64,000 bases of DNA from Pegethrix bostrychoides GSE-TBD4-15B (GCA_019359155.1 JAHHHV010000086.1:18443-82442), one strand, 5' to 3'. Shown: positions 16,530 to 25,598, counted from the first letter of the stretch. Program-made: numbers and translations. The notes: generated from the letters alone by a model not told the origin.

Positions 16530-18867
16530 TCTGCCAGTCCAGCAGAGCTTGTAGCAGATCGGGCTGCTGCCGAAACGACTGGCCGCAGATCGAGCAGGGC
16601 AGCTTCAGGCTCTGAGCCGTCTGAATCAACTGCTGAATGGCGCGCCGCACTGCTGGATGACCGGGGTTAAAGGCGGCGGCCATCTGCGGCTGATCGCGAT
16701 CCACGCCCAGCAAGAGCTGCGTCAGATCGTTCACCCCAATGGCAATGCCCTGCAAGCCTGCCGCCGCATAGTCAGGTAGCAAAAACAGCACCGAGGGCAC
16801 TTCCGCCATAATCCAGATCTGAAAGTCAGCTTGCAGCAACCCCGCCTGCTCAACTTGCGCCCGACAGAAGCTAAATTCTTCCACCGTCCGCACAAAGGGC
16901 AGCAGCAATGACAGATTCGCAGAGTCTTGCTGTACCTGCTTTAGCGCCGCCAGCTCAATTTGCAGCAGAGCCGGATGGAGCTGCATTCTAAACGCGCCCC
17001 GCACCCCCAGCATTGATTGAGGCGATAGGTACGGCGACAGGTGCGGCAACAGATGCAGCTGATGGGCATCCGCGGCAAACTCCTGCGCCCGCAGATCGAG
17101 CGCCCGGTAAAACACAGGCCGAGGTGCAAAAGCCGCCGCAAACTGATTCACCCGCTCAGCTATTTGCTCTACTAGCTTCGCCGCAGGCTGCTGAAGCCAA
17201 ACCTCTGGATGCTGCTGGCCAAATAGATCCAGCAGCATCAGCTCCGAGCGCAGCAGCCCCACGCCCTGCACCGGAGCCGCCGCCGCTTCGGCCAAATGGT
17301 CAAGCTGGCTGAGGCTGACCCAGAGCTGCGTCTGCGTCGGATGGGACAAGAGTAAACTGGCAGGCTGGAGATGGGGCTGTGGTGACCAGTGAGTCGGCAG
17401 CTCCACAAACGGCAGACTGCTGCGGTACAGCTCGCCCAAATCACCATCCATTGCCAGCCAGTCGCCCGTTTTGATCTGCGCTCTGGCCTGCTCCACGCCC
17501 ACCACTGCTGGAATCCGCAGCTCGCGCGCCAGAATTGCCGCATGGCTGGTCATGCCGCCCTGCTCCGTCACAAAGCCGCTCACCTGCCGCAGCCGAATAA
17601 TTTGCTCAGGCGTCAGCGCGGCTGTCACCAGGATTGCCCCTTCCGGCATCCCCTCCAGCGCCGTCGCCCAGTCTGCTTCGAGGGCAGCTGGATCAATCAC
17701 CCAGGCCACCGCTACCGCTCTGCCAGGAGCCGCTGCCAGTCCAGACAGCCGAGCTGAGGACGAGGGGGGCGGGAGAACCTGAGCTAAAGGCTCGCTTGCC
17801 TTCAGATGCAGAGCTGCTCCAAGCTGCGGCATCACCTGAGTTAGATGAAAGCCTGCTGCTTCAGATGTCAGCAGCCAGTCTAACAGCAGCGGCATTTTGA
17901 GCTGGCTCTGAGCCTGCTGTGCCAGACTCGCGAGAGTTTGCAGCTGCTCAGATGAAAGCACTGGCTGACGCTGGCGGGCGGGGTCGAGGTAGCGCAGAGC
18001 TAGATAGGCTTGATGTTCAGGGGGCCAAGCCTCACCCGCCAGATTTGCAGCGCCTCTTACTAGCGCCGCTGTTGTTGCAACTGGTGCCGCAACTGGTCTC
18101 AGCTCATAAACATAGTGCTTCTGGCCGACCGTTTGCGGCTGCCAGCCCTGCTGCAAATCACCTTTGTAGCAGTCTGCTTCGCCCAACTCCAGCGTTTGCC
18201 CCAGCCCCCAAACCGCCTGCACCTCGATCTGGTTGCCTGCAATTTTCAGCGTCCCTGCCGCCAGACTCGCCCACAGCGGCTGCACCAGCACCGCCAGCCT
18301 AATTTGCGGTAGCTGAATCCCATACTGCTGCCAGTAGAGCAGACTTTTAGCCCGAAATAGCTCCGCCCAAGCCTGTTTAAGCCCCTGCGCCAGCGACTCC
18401 GCATCGCCGTAGCAAACCTGAGGCTCGAATAAACTTTGCGTTCTAACACTCAGTGCCGGGTCAAGTCCTGCTGGCAGCGCCAACGAAGCCCGAAATATTA
18501 CGGCAGGCTGCGACTCTTGATGTGACCATTGAGCCACCGCCTGCTGCAAGTCATTCAGCAGCGATTCAGGCAGCGAGGTCGCCAAAATCGCTCGCCGAAT
18601 CTGCTGCGCCAATCCCTGAAGCTGACGCGGCTGGTTGGCATTCACATAGAGCGAGGCATCTGGCAAGTCGGCCAAGCGCTGATCCGGCCAGTTGATCCTC
18701 AGCAAAAACTTCTGTAACTGCGGTGCCGCAATCACAAATCCCGGCACAACTGGATGCTGTCGCAGCAGCCCCAGATAAAATGCCTTGTCCCCCACTAGAT
18801 CGCGCTGTAGCGGCTGATCGAGCCAGCATAGGTTATCCACAAGCATCAGCCCCGACGTTGGGGGCAT
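16450..18867 (-). CDS. PEP synthase-like / PEP-utilising enzyme
   Basis: Resembles phosphoenolpyruvate synthase (pyruvate, water dikinase), 805 residues. The N-terminal ATP-grasp part has VGDKAFYLGLL and VVPGFVI but is divergent: the usual RSSA...DxPxASFAGQ signature is reduced to FRASL without the following block. The swivelling phosphohistidine domain is canonical, GGMTSHAAILARELRIPAVV, with catalytic H442. The C-terminal TIM-barrel domain has GLLRSELMLLDLFG, FYRALDLR, LGVRGAFRM, IMAEVPS, IGVNDLTQLLLGVDRD and active-site C761 in SICGQ. It may therefore transfer phosphate between His and pyruvate or another acceptor, but ATP use is uncertain. Its 3' end overlaps the methyltransferase gene by 80 bp on the opposite strand. 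Confidence 0.82.
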   Translation of the reverse strand: MPPTSGLMLVDNLCWLDQPLQRDLVGDKAFYLGLLRQHPVVPGFVIAAPQLQKFLLRINWPDQRLADLPDASLYVNANQPRQLQGLAQQIRRAILATSLPESLLNDLQQAVAQWSHQESQPAVIFRASLALPAGLDPALSVRTQSLFEPQVCYGDAESLAQGLKQAWAELFRAKSLLYWQQYGIQLPQIRLAVLVQPLWASLAAGTLKIAGNQIEVQAVWGLGQTLELGEADCYKGDLQQGWQPQTVGQKHYVYELRPVAAPVATTAALVRGAANLAGEAWPPEHQAYLALRYLDPARQRQPVLSSEQLQTLASLAQQAQSQLKMPLLLDWLLTSEAAGFHLTQVMPQLGAALHLKASEPLAQVLPPPSSSARLSGLAAAPGRAVAVAWVIDPAALEADWATALEGMPEGAILVTAALTPEQIIRLRQVSGFVTEQGGMTSHAAILARELRIPAVVGVEQARAQIKTGDWLAMDGDLGELYRSSLPFVELPTHWSPQPHLQPASLLLSHPTQTQLWVSLSQLDHLAEAAAAPVQGVGLLRSELMLLDLFGQQHPEVWLQQPAAKLVEQIAERVNQFAAAFAPRPVFYRALDLRAQEFAADAHQLHLLPHLSPYLSPQSMLGVRGAFRMQLHPALLQIELAALKQVQQDSANLSLLLPFVRTVEEFSFCRAQVEQAGLLQADFQIWIMAEVPSVLFLLPDYAAAGLQGIAIGVNDLTQLLLGVDRDQPQMAAAFNPGHPAVRRAIQQLIQTAQSLKLPCSICGQSFRQQPDLLQALLDWQITAVSVDPAELDWVAAAMRQAQSWQD

Positions 18868-18962
18868 TTGGGGCGAATTTTGGTAGAAATCCAGCTTAAA
18901 TTAAATCGAAATATCAAATGCTTGCTTCAAAGCGCTTTTCAACCATATCAACTCAAGCTGCG

Positions 18963-20090
18963 CTAACGCAAACTGATTTGGGCAGGCAGGCGCAGCTCAG
19001 CCGGGTAGAGCTGCATCACATCTGAGAGCGGCATCCGCGACTGTGCCCCCAGCGTCAGCGGCGAGCAATGCCCCCGGTTGAGGTGATCGGCAGCAGCGCA
19101 GGCGATCATCGCCGCATTGTCGGTGCAAAACTTCAGCGGCGGAAACAGCACTCGCAGGCCAATTGGAGCAGCGGCCTGCTGCAAATGCTGACGCAGACCG
19201 CTGTTGGCCGCCACGCCGCCGCCCACCACAATCGTGCTGAGGCCAAAGTCTTGGGCGCAGGCAATGGTGCGTTTGGTCAGGGCCTTGGCAACGGCGGCTT
19301 GAAAGCTAGCCGCCAAATCAGCTATCCAATCAGCTGTCGGAGGCGCAGCAGGCCAGCCAGCGGGCGAATTAACGGGCGAATCAGCGGGCAAATCAGCGGG
19401 CAGGCTCTGGGTCAGCCGCAGCACGGCAGTTTTAAGGCCGCTGAAGCTGGAGTCGTAGGGGTGATAGCCGCCGGATGGCAGTGAGACTTTGCCTTCCGGC
19501 AGGGCAAAGGCTTTGGGGTTGCCCGTCTGCGCCAGTCGGTCAATGGCTGGCCCACCGGGATAGCCCAGCTTCAGCAGCCGCGCCACCTTGTCAAACGCTT
19601 CACCTGCCGCATCGTCTCGCGTTTGCCCTAACGTCTCATATTGGCCGCAGTCCCGGACGTGGATCAGGCTGGTATGTCCGCCCGACACCAACAGACAGAG
19701 AAACGGCGGCTGCAGGTCTGGTTCAGCCAAGTAGGAGGCGTAGATATGGCCTTCTAGGTGGTGCATTGCCAAAAACGGCTTCTGATGCAGCATGGCCAAA
19801 GTTTTGCCAGCCGTCAGCCCTACCAGCAGCGCCCCTACGAGTCCCGGTGCAGCAGTCGCCGCCACGCCGTCAATTTCCGGCCAGTTTAAGCCTGACTCAG
19901 CTAATGCCTGTGCCAGCGCCCAGTTAATGGTTTCAACATGCTGCCGCGAGGCGACCTCCGGCACAACGCCGCCGTAGGGCTGATGCGCCAGAATTTGTGT
20001 AGAAACCACATTGCTGAGCACCTGCCGGTCGCGCAGGATAGCAACAGCAGTTTCATCACAGCTTGTTTCGATTGCTAAAACAGTAGACAT
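18963..20090 (-). CDS. tsaD: TsaD, tRNA threonylcarbamoyltransferase subunit
   Basis: Transfers the threonylcarbamoyl group to A37 of ANN-decoding tRNAs, with TsaB and TsaE; essential in most bacteria. Start [19 protein letters not shown] is the family signature; the metal-binding HxxxH appears in MHHLEGH (about residue 112), with LVSGGHTSL, the [10 protein letters not shown] block and [13 protein letters not shown] also present. Oddity: around residues 228-245, after VLRLTQ, there is an added Pro/Ser-rich stretch ([17 protein letters not shown]) encoded by 12-bp near-repeats, not expected in the family and presumably a surface loop expansion. Other Tsa genes are not in the window. Confidence 0.95.
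   Translation of the reverse strand: MSTVLAIETSCDETAVAILRDRQVLSNVVSTQILAHQPYGGVVPEVASRQHVETINWALAQALAESGLNWPEIDGVAATAAPGLVGALLVGLTAGKTLAMLHQKPFLAMHHLEGHIYASYLAEPDLQPPFLCLLVSGGHTSLIHVRDCGQYETLGQTRDDAAGEAFDKVARLLKLGYPGGPAIDRLAQTGNPKAFALPEGKVSLPSGGYHPYDSSFSGLKTAVLRLTQSLPADLPADSPVNSPAGWPAAPPTADWIADLAASFQAAVAKALTKRTIACAQDFGLSTIVVGGGVAANSGLRQHLQQAAAPIGLRVLFPPLKFCTDNAAMIACAAADHLNRGHCSPLTLGAQSRMPLSDVMQLYPAELRLPAQISLR
19361..19408. repeat. 12-bp repeat expansion within tsaD
   Basis: Four consecutive 12-bp units on the plus strand beginning CGGGC (CGGGCGAATTAA, CGGGCGAATCAG, CGGGCAAATCAG, CGGGCAGGCTCT) encode the [12 protein letters not shown] insert of TsaD on the minus strand. The unit is a multiple of three, so frame is kept. 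Confidence 0.8.
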
Positions 20091-20117
20091 TGATGATCCA
20101 ATTCAAGCTTCTTGCTT

Positions 20118-20133
20118 AAGTTTACGTAAACTT
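20118..20133. promoter_or_regulatory. 16-bp perfect palindrome upstream of psaF
   Basis: AAGTTTACGTAAACTT reads the same on both strands. It lies about 130-145 bp before the psaF start and 28 bp upstream of the tsaD start, between two divergent genes. It contains TTTAC words like the half sites of HLR1 elements bound by RpaB at photosystem I promoters, but the spacing is palindromic, not the direct repeat of the HLR1 consensus. Operator role is inference. Confidence 0.45.
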
Positions 20134-20262
20134 CTTTTAAGAGCGTAACTTGAGGTGACAGACCTTGAGGGTATGATTGCACTCACAGCCCAAATTTTGA
20201 GCCATCTGCTCAGGTTTGGGAAACCTTTCAACGTTTTTTGTAAATCAAGGGAAACAATATCC

Positions 20263-20748
20263 ATGCGAAAATTGTTTGCTCTGGTGCTTGTCCTGTTTCT
20301 GTGGATGCCTTTTGCTGCCCCCGCTTCGGCGGATGTCGCGAGCCTGACACCCTGCGGTCAGTCAAAAGCGTTCCTCCAGCGTGCGGCAAACGCTACGACA
20401 CCACAGGCGAAAGCCCGGTTTGACAACTATGCCAAGTCTCAAGTACTCTGCGGGCCTGAAGGACTGCCTCATTTGGTGGTAGATGGTCGGCTCAGCCATG
20501 CAGGTGAATTTCTGATTCCCAGCATTCTGTTTCTCTACATTGCCGGATGGATTGGCTGGGTAGGGCGCGCCTACTTAATCTCAGTCCGCAAAGAGAAAGA
20601 TGCTGAGATGAAGGAAATCATCATTGATGTGCCCCGTGCCATCAAATACATGCTCTCCGGCTTTGCTTGGCCGCTGGCAGCACTCAAGGAGCTGACCACG
20701 GGCGAACTGACAGTCAAAGAGAGCGATATCACCGTATCGCCCCGCTAG
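20263..20748 (+). CDS. psaF: PsaF, photosystem I subunit III
   Basis: Membrane subunit of photosystem I at the lumenal plastocyanin/cytochrome c6 side. The ATG at 20263 ([20 protein letters not shown]) begins a clear signal peptide ending ASA before DVASLTPC, and AAGGGA stands about 11 bases upstream; the longer frame from 20155 is not a better start. Mature-part blocks: [30 protein letters not shown], then two hydrophobic segments ([20 protein letters not shown] and the [13 protein letters not shown] region). The two Cys residues form the family disulfide. Length 161 residues is typical. psaJ follows 45 bp downstream, the usual operon; both genes end at a shared strong terminator. Confidence 0.97.
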   Translation: MRKLFALVLVLFLWMPFAAPASADVASLTPCGQSKAFLQRAANATTPQAKARFDNYAKSQVLCGPEGLPHLVVDGRLSHAGEFLIPSILFLYIAGWIGWVGRAYLISVRKEKDAEMKEIIIDVPRAIKYMLSGFAWPLAALKELTTGELTVKESDITVSPR

Positions 20749-20793
20749 CGCCCGATCAATCTGCTGTTTCTTGCGTTTGGAGTTCAAGATTTT

Positions 20794-20922
20794 ATGGATG
20801 GACTGCCTCGGTATTTTTCACTAGCTCCAGTGCTGTTGTTCGCGCTGCTGATTTTCACAGCCGGACTGCTGATTGAGTTCAATCGGTTCTTCCCCGATTT
20901 GCTCTTTCATCCGATGCCATAG
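20794..20922 (+). CDS. psaJ: PsaJ, photosystem I subunit IX
   Basis: A 42-residue single-span membrane protein I translated by hand. It begins [19 protein letters not shown] and continues [19 protein letters not shown], matching the PsaJ family (GILIEFNRFYPDLLFHP) almost residue for residue. GGAG lies about 11 bases before the ATG. The product binds PsaF and a few chlorophylls at the edge of photosystem I. It ends 39 bp before the hairpin terminator. Confidence 0.97.
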   Translation: MDGLPRYFSLAPVLLFALLIFTAGLLIEFNRFFPDLLFHPMP

Positions 20923-20961
20923 CTCACAGCTCAGGCGGCTACAGACTAAGAGCGACAGACT

Positions 20962-21010
20962 AAAAGCGGATGCTTAAGGCTAGATTTATCTCGTTTCAGC
21001 ATCCGCTTTT
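20962..21010. terminator. Hairpin terminator between psaJ and msrB
   Basis: AAAAGCGGATGCT (20962-20974) pairs perfectly with AGCATCCGCTTTT (20998-21010), a 13-bp stem with a 23-base loop. T-rich flanks occur on both strands, so it can end both psaFJ and the convergent msrB transcript. Confidence 0.88.
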
Positions 21011-21032
21011 GCTTGAGTATTTTGTTTGAATC

Positions 21033-21545
21033 CTAAGCCTGAGGTGCAGCCTCCCCCGCCGCAAACTCTAGCGATACGCCGTTCATGCAGTAGCGCTTGC
21101 CAGTCGGCGCAGGGCCATCGTCAAATACATGCCCCAAATGTCCGCCGCAGCGGCTGCAATGCACCTCAGTACGAGTCATAAACAACGTCCGGTCAACCGT
21201 GTAGGCGACAGCGCCTTCAATCGGGCGATAGAAGCTCGGCCAGCCTGTGCGGCTGTCAAACTTGGTTTCGGAGGTAAACAGCGGTGTACCGCAGGCCGCG
21301 CAGCTATAAACGCCTGTCTCATAGTTTTTGTCGAGGGGGCTAGTGCCAGCTCGCTCGGTGCCATGCTTGCGGAGCACCTGAAACTGCTCAGGCGACAAGA
21401 CTTCCCGCCATTCTTGCTCGGTTTTGGTGACTTCAAAGTTTTCGTTGGAAACTGCCATATCGCCTAAAGATTCTTGTAGAAGGTCAGAGAATGCAGCGGT
21501 GCCTAGGATGACTGTGCCAGCTTCTAAAAACAAACGTCTATTCAT
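21033..21545 (-). CDS. msrB: MsrB, methionine-R-sulfoxide reductase with export-like N-terminus
   Basis: Reduces the R-form of methionine sulfoxide in proteins. The two CxxC zinc pairs are C82/C85 and C130/C133, the catalytic Cys is C153 in RYCMNG, and GWPSFYRPI and HCSRCGGHLGHVFDDGP are family blocks. The first 30 residues precede the normal enzyme start (MAVSNENFEV at residue 30) and contain NRRLFLEAGTVILGTAAF, a twin-arginine-like signal. If the first ATG is used, the enzyme could be exported to the periplasm or lumen; if translation starts at residue 30 it is cytoplasmic. Convergent with psaFJ and sharing its terminator. Confidence 0.94.
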   Translation of the reverse strand: MNRRLFLEAGTVILGTAAFSDLLQESLGDMAVSNENFEVTKTEQEWREVLSPEQFQVLRKHGTERAGTSPLDKNYETGVYSCAACGTPLFTSETKFDSRTGWPSFYRPIEGAVAYTVDRTLFMTRTEVHCSRCGGHLGHVFDDGPAPTGKRYCMNGVSLEFAAGEAAPQA

Positions 21546-21633
21546 AGCAATTCGTCGAGTGCAAAGTGATCTGACAGCGCTAGTCCTATTTTAGCGCGCC
21601 CAGCTTCAAGTAACTTTACAGGACACAACAAGC

Positions 21634-23586
21634 TCACGGGGCTTCAGTTACCTGGCTCAGCAGCGATGGAGCAGGCTGAAGATGAGTCTCCGGCGGCTGA
21701 ATAATTGCCAAATCGAACCAGAACGTCGTGCCCACGCCCACTTCGCTGATCAAATGCACCTGGCTCTGATGCTTTTCGACGATGTTACGGACAATTGATA
21801 GCCCCAGCCCAGTCCCCTCCAGCGTATGCACCCGGTTCTCGACCCGAAAAAACCGATCGAAAATGGCTTGCTGGTCTTCTGGATCAATGCCGATACCCGT
21901 ATCGGCCACTTCTACGCGGACGCAGGACGAAACGGGATCTGAGTCGATACGATAGGCGCGAATCGCTACCTTGCCGCCCGCAGGCGTAAACTTGAGGCCA
22001 TTGCCCAGCAGATTCGACAGCACTTGCACCAGCAGATCGTAGTTGCCCCGCACGGGCGGCAGATCTGGCTCAATTTCTTGGCACAGCTCAATGCCCTTGT
22101 CGCGGGCGTTGAGCTGATGGGTGCGGAGCGTCTGCTCAACGGGCTGAATAATTTCAACCGCATCAAACGAGTAGCGCTTGTTTGACTCTAGCTTTGAGAG
22201 ATCGAGCACGTCGTTCACCAAGCGAGTGAGGCGATCCGTTTCGCGGTTGGCAGTTTCCAAAAACTCGTGCTTTTGCGGTTCGCTGAGGTCTTCGCCGTAT
22301 TCTTGCAGTGTCTCAATAAACGACTTGATGTTAAATAGCGGCGTTCGCAGCTCATGCGAGACATTGCTAATGAAATTGCTTTTGGCCTCGTTCAGCTCCA
22401 CCTCACGGGTGATGTCCTGCACCGTAATCGCGATGCCTTTGATACCCTCGCGGTACTGGTCGAGCACGGTCGTCAGCAGGATACGCACCGTATGTCCGGG
22501 CGGCTCTGGAATCGTAATCCGAAATTCAGCGGCATCTCGCAGCTCCGGCGGGGTTTCAGACTGGCATGACAGCTCGCTCAAAGGCTGTCTCAGCACGAGC
22601 TGTACGGCTTCGGGCAAGGTTTCCAGCGCATTTTGCCCCGTAATTGAGCCATCCCAGCCAAAAATCCGCTGCGCGGTTGGGTTGGCCAGAATGACCCGCA
22701 GGTTCGTATCCAGCAGCACGGCTCCATCGGCAATCGTCGAAACCAGCGTTTCTAGTTTGGCTTTTTCGGCGGTTAGCTCTTCGATATTCTGCTCGTCGTA
22801 GCGCTCCAGCCGCTCAGCCATTTCGTTAAAGTTGAGAATCAATTCACCCAGCTCGCCGCCCAAGGGCAGATCAATCCGCTGCCGAAAGTTGCCCGCCGCG
22901 ATGTTTTTGACCCCCAGCAGCAGCTCTTTGATGGGCTTGGTGATCATCAGCGCGTTAAACACCGCCCCCAAAATCACCATTGCCCAAATCGAAATAAATA
23001 CGGCAATTGTCACGTCGCGGGTCAGGTGAGAGGAAGTCACCACCGTCGGGTTGGGGTTGATGCCAATCGCCAGCACGCCCAGATATTTGCCGTCCTGGTT
23101 GAGCGGCACAAATACGTCTGTGACTTCGCCATCGGGCGTGAGATGCTGGCGCACCATCGGCGCATCTGACTGCGGCGAGTAGTTGTCAGGTAGCTGCATC
23201 CGCCGCCGGATCGTCAGCGAATTCTGCACCTCGGCCTTAGAGAAGGGAATCCCCAAAAAGATACTGCCCTCTTCATCGGCGTAGAGCATATACCGGATGC
23301 TGGAGGTGCTGTCGTAGAAGCTATGCGAAAACCGGGCTAGCTCAGTCCGGTCATCAACGCTGACCAGTGGCGCTACATTAGCGGCCAGCAATAGCCCCAG
23401 ATCACGGCCAAAGCGGGTGTCGTTGAGGCGCACATCTTGCTGAATTGTGTTGACGGCCCAGAACGTGAGGCCGCTCATAATTAGCGAAACCATCAGTGTC
23501 GCGGCGGCCATGAGCCGCGTTTGCAACGTAAACTCAGCCCACCAGCGGGCAATAATTTCGCGAATTGTGATCAGGAAAGAGGGCAA
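21634..23586 (-). CDS. nblS: NblS/Hik33-type sensor histidine kinase
   Basis: Membrane kinase of cyanobacteria and some plastids (NblS, DspA, Hik33) that works with RpaB in high-light, cold, osmotic and nutrient stress. Order: transmembrane segment at about 25-47, extracytoplasmic sensor, second segment at 192-214, HAMP (215-267), PAS (275-395), HisKA with SNVSHELRTPLFNIKSF (H411), and HATPase with NLLGNGLKFTPAGG, VADTGIGI and GTGLGL. The length of 650 residues and the block SFIETLQEYGEDLSEPQ are typical of NblS rather than other kinases. It lies 0.7 kb from psaFJ, which belongs to the kind of genes its pathway controls. Confidence 0.93.
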   Translation of the reverse strand: MPSFLITIREIIARWWAEFTLQTRLMAAATLMVSLIMSGLTFWAVNTIQQDVRLNDTRFGRDLGLLLAANVAPLVSVDDRTELARFSHSFYDSTSSIRYMLYADEEGSIFLGIPFSKAEVQNSLTIRRRMQLPDNYSPQSDAPMVRQHLTPDGEVTDVFVPLNQDGKYLGVLAIGINPNPTVVTSSHLTRDVTIAVFISIWAMVILGAVFNALMITKPIKELLLGVKNIAAGNFRQRIDLPLGGELGELILNFNEMAERLERYDEQNIEELTAEKAKLETLVSTIADGAVLLDTNLRVILANPTAQRIFGWDGSITGQNALETLPEAVQLVLRQPLSELSCQSETPPELRDAAEFRITIPEPPGHTVRILLTTVLDQYREGIKGIAITVQDITREVELNEAKSNFISNVSHELRTPLFNIKSFIETLQEYGEDLSEPQKHEFLETANRETDRLTRLVNDVLDLSKLESNKRYSFDAVEIIQPVEQTLRTHQLNARDKGIELCQEIEPDLPPVRGNYDLLVQVLSNLLGNGLKFTPAGGKVAIRAYRIDSDPVSSCVRVEVADTGIGIDPEDQQAIFDRFFRVENRVHTLEGTGLGLSIVRNIVEKHQSQVHLISEVGVGTTFWFDLAIIQPPETHLQPAPSLLSQVTEAP

Positions 23587-23738
23587 GGCATGACGCTCAT
23601 AAAACAGCTCTGGCTTCGAGTCAGCGGCAGCGACCCTCAGAGTCGAAGCTAGTAATCATTCTATCAAGCCTGCTGCGGGCAGCTACGTCGAGCCTCAAGA
23701 GATTGCTTGCAACAAGATGAGACTCTCCTCAGCTCTGC

Positions 23739-24455
23739 TTATACTTCAGCAGGCTCCGGGTCTGGCTGCATTGGGATGTCGGCTTCAGGCAAGGACGCTG
23801 GCCGATCATCGCGATCACTCAAGCTGGGTTCGTACCAGACCTGCCGGTAGATTAGCTCTAGTTCAGAGCCAACTTCCGAGAAATAGTCCATTTGATGCGA
23901 TTGCAGCGTCACCATGACCCGATAGACCAGCAGCGCCATAATCGCCACGATCATCCCGGCTGCCGTGGTAATCAGCGCCTCGCCAATTCCACCTGCGGCC
24001 TGGGTGGCCTGCTCGGTGGTGCCGCCACCGCCAATGTTGAGGCTGGCAAACGTCCCAATCAATCCGGTAACGGTGCCCAACAGCCCCAGAAGCGGCGCAA
24101 CGGCAACGGTTGTTTCTAGCAGCTTGTCGCCTGTTCGCATCCGAATAAACTCGCGGTCGCCTGCGGCTTCCATTGCTAACCGAAAGGTTTCGGGAGTGGA
24201 CTGACGCAGCTTCAGCGGAGCCAGCAAAAACCGACCAATCGGCAGCTCTTGCGCACTCTCGGCGATATCTCTCGCGTCATCTAGATTGTATCGAGCGGCA
24301 GCGAGGACATCATGGACAATTCTGTCTTCCTGGCTCATCAGCTGATACCAGAACCAGGTGCGTTCAATCGCGCAGGCAATGGTCGCCACCGAAAACCCCA
24401 GCACCGGAATCATCACCGGACCACCCTTTAAAACCATCTCAAACAGGTTCGACAT
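23739..24455 (-). CDS. MotA/TolQ/ExbB-family proton channel protein
   Basis: Inner-membrane protein of the ExbB/TolQ type, 238 residues with three membrane segments: one near residues 12-32 (GGPVMIPVLGFSVATIACAI) and two in the conserved core (AVAPLLGLLGTVTGLIGTF and ALITTAAGMIVAIMALL). It is preceded by RTGDKLLETTVAVAPLLGL, the family hallmark. ExbB works with ExbD to energise outer-membrane transport; no exbD or tonB is adjacent, so a partner must be encoded elsewhere. The C-terminal tail is acidic. Same strand as nblS, 152 bp upstream of it. Confidence 0.9.
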   Translation of the reverse strand: MSNLFEMVLKGGPVMIPVLGFSVATIACAIERTWFWYQLMSQEDRIVHDVLAAARYNLDDARDIAESAQELPIGRFLLAPLKLRQSTPETFRLAMEAAGDREFIRMRTGDKLLETTVAVAPLLGLLGTVTGLIGTFASLNIGGGGTTEQATQAAGGIGEALITTAAGMIVAIMALLVYRVMVTLQSHQMDYFSEVGSELELIYRQVWYEPSLSDRDDRPASLPEADIPMQPDPEPAEV

Positions 24456-24759
24456 AGTTTAGGCCTGTAGCTTTGTACCTATTAGCTATACCTGTTAGCC
24501 AATAGCGATTGATCAGATCAAGTATCCAACATGATTCTGCAATTGGATAGCGCCTAGAATACCTTTGAGCTCGTTTTTTGCCCGCTGCCGCAAAGAGCCA
24601 ACCTGAAATTTGGGGGTTGGAGGTTTATTTAAGCCCTGGGTGAAGCTCCTGATAAAACTCAGCCACTTAGATAAATTTTGCTACAGGTTTCAGTAATTCT
24701 CAGGATTGACCGCAGGTAGACCCGAACAAGGAGATGAGTCCTTTCCTGTTGAAAATTCC
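24456..24759. other. Intergenic region before the RTX gene
   Basis: About 300 bp between the divergent ExbB-like and RTX-repeat genes. It should contain both promoters. I see no gene, strong hairpin or repeat in it. Confidence 0.5.
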
Positions 24760-25578
24760 ATGGCAGTACAGCTCTCCCTCCGGTTTCAAGTCAATTTTGG
24801 CCTCTCGCTCAGGTCATCCGAGGAAATTGATCCGAGTCGCGTCAAGATTCGCTTGGTGCGGCTATCTAAAGGCCGCCGCCTGCGAAACGTCACCCTTACG
24901 GTCGGTGACGATCTGTTTTCAGGCAGTCGCTTCGGCGATGTGATCCGGGGTGGTGCGGGAGACGATCAGATCTGGGGGCTAAACGGCAATGACGTGATCA
25001 ATGGCAACCTCGGCGAAGATGCGATCTACGGCGGTCGTCAGAACGATGCCATTGACGGTGGCTTGGGCGCAGACGAGCTGTATGGCGAATCGGGCAACGA
25101 TATTTTGGATGGCGGCGCAGATGACGACTTCCTCAGCGGTGGGGAAGGCAAGGACATCTTGATTGGTGACAGCGGCAACGATTTTCTGTTGGGCGGAACA
25201 GGCAGCGACTTGCTGCAAGGCGGTTCTGGTGAGGATATCCTGTCTGGCCAAGGCGGGGCGGATATCTATCGCTGGACGGCGAGAGACTTTAGCCTGAGCG
25301 AAATTGACCAGGTGATTGGGTTTGAAGCCGGAACCGACAGACTCTCGATTCGCGGCTTTACGTTTGCCCCAGAGCGCATTACGACAGTGGGTAAGGTGAC
25401 GCAGTTTAATGTCGATGGCGATGCTGCTCCTGACCTTGCAGTCAAGTTTGTCGGTCGCCCTGTGAGCCTGACCGCCGCCGATTTTGTGGACAGTCAACTG
25501 CCCGTTGCTCAGCCACGCTGGTCTGTGAATTTGGCGCTGTCGGCCTCATTTTCGGCCTCGGTTCATCTGAAGCGTTAG
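24760..25578 (+). CDS. Small RTX calcium-binding repeat protein
   Basis: Secreted-type protein built of nonapeptide GGxGxDxUx repeats. From about residue 63 at least eleven consecutive units can be read (GGAGDDQIW, GLNGNDVIN, GNLGEDAIY and so on to GGSGEDILS), forming a Ca2+-binding beta roll. A C-terminal region resembling the tail after RTX blocks follows (DVIGFEAGTDRLSI type). No protease, lipase or adhesin domain is attached, and at 272 residues it is small. I prefer the ATG at 24760; a TTG at 24706 would add 18 residues. AAGGAG at 24726 is too far from the ATG, so the start is uncertain. No type I secretion genes are nearby. Confidence 0.82.
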   Translation: MAVQLSLRFQVNFGLSLRSSEEIDPSRVKIRLVRLSKGRRLRNVTLTVGDDLFSGSRFGDVIRGGAGDDQIWGLNGNDVINGNLGEDAIYGGRQNDAIDGGLGADELYGESGNDILDGGADDDFLSGGEGKDILIGDSGNDFLLGGTGSDLLQGGSGEDILSGQGGADIYRWTARDFSLSEIDQVIGFEAGTDRLSIRGFTFAPERITTVGKVTQFNVDGDAAPDLAVKFVGRPVSLTAADFVDSQLPVAQPRWSVNLALSASFSASVHLKR

Positions 25579-25598
25579 ACTCAGCACCAGCATTCAGG

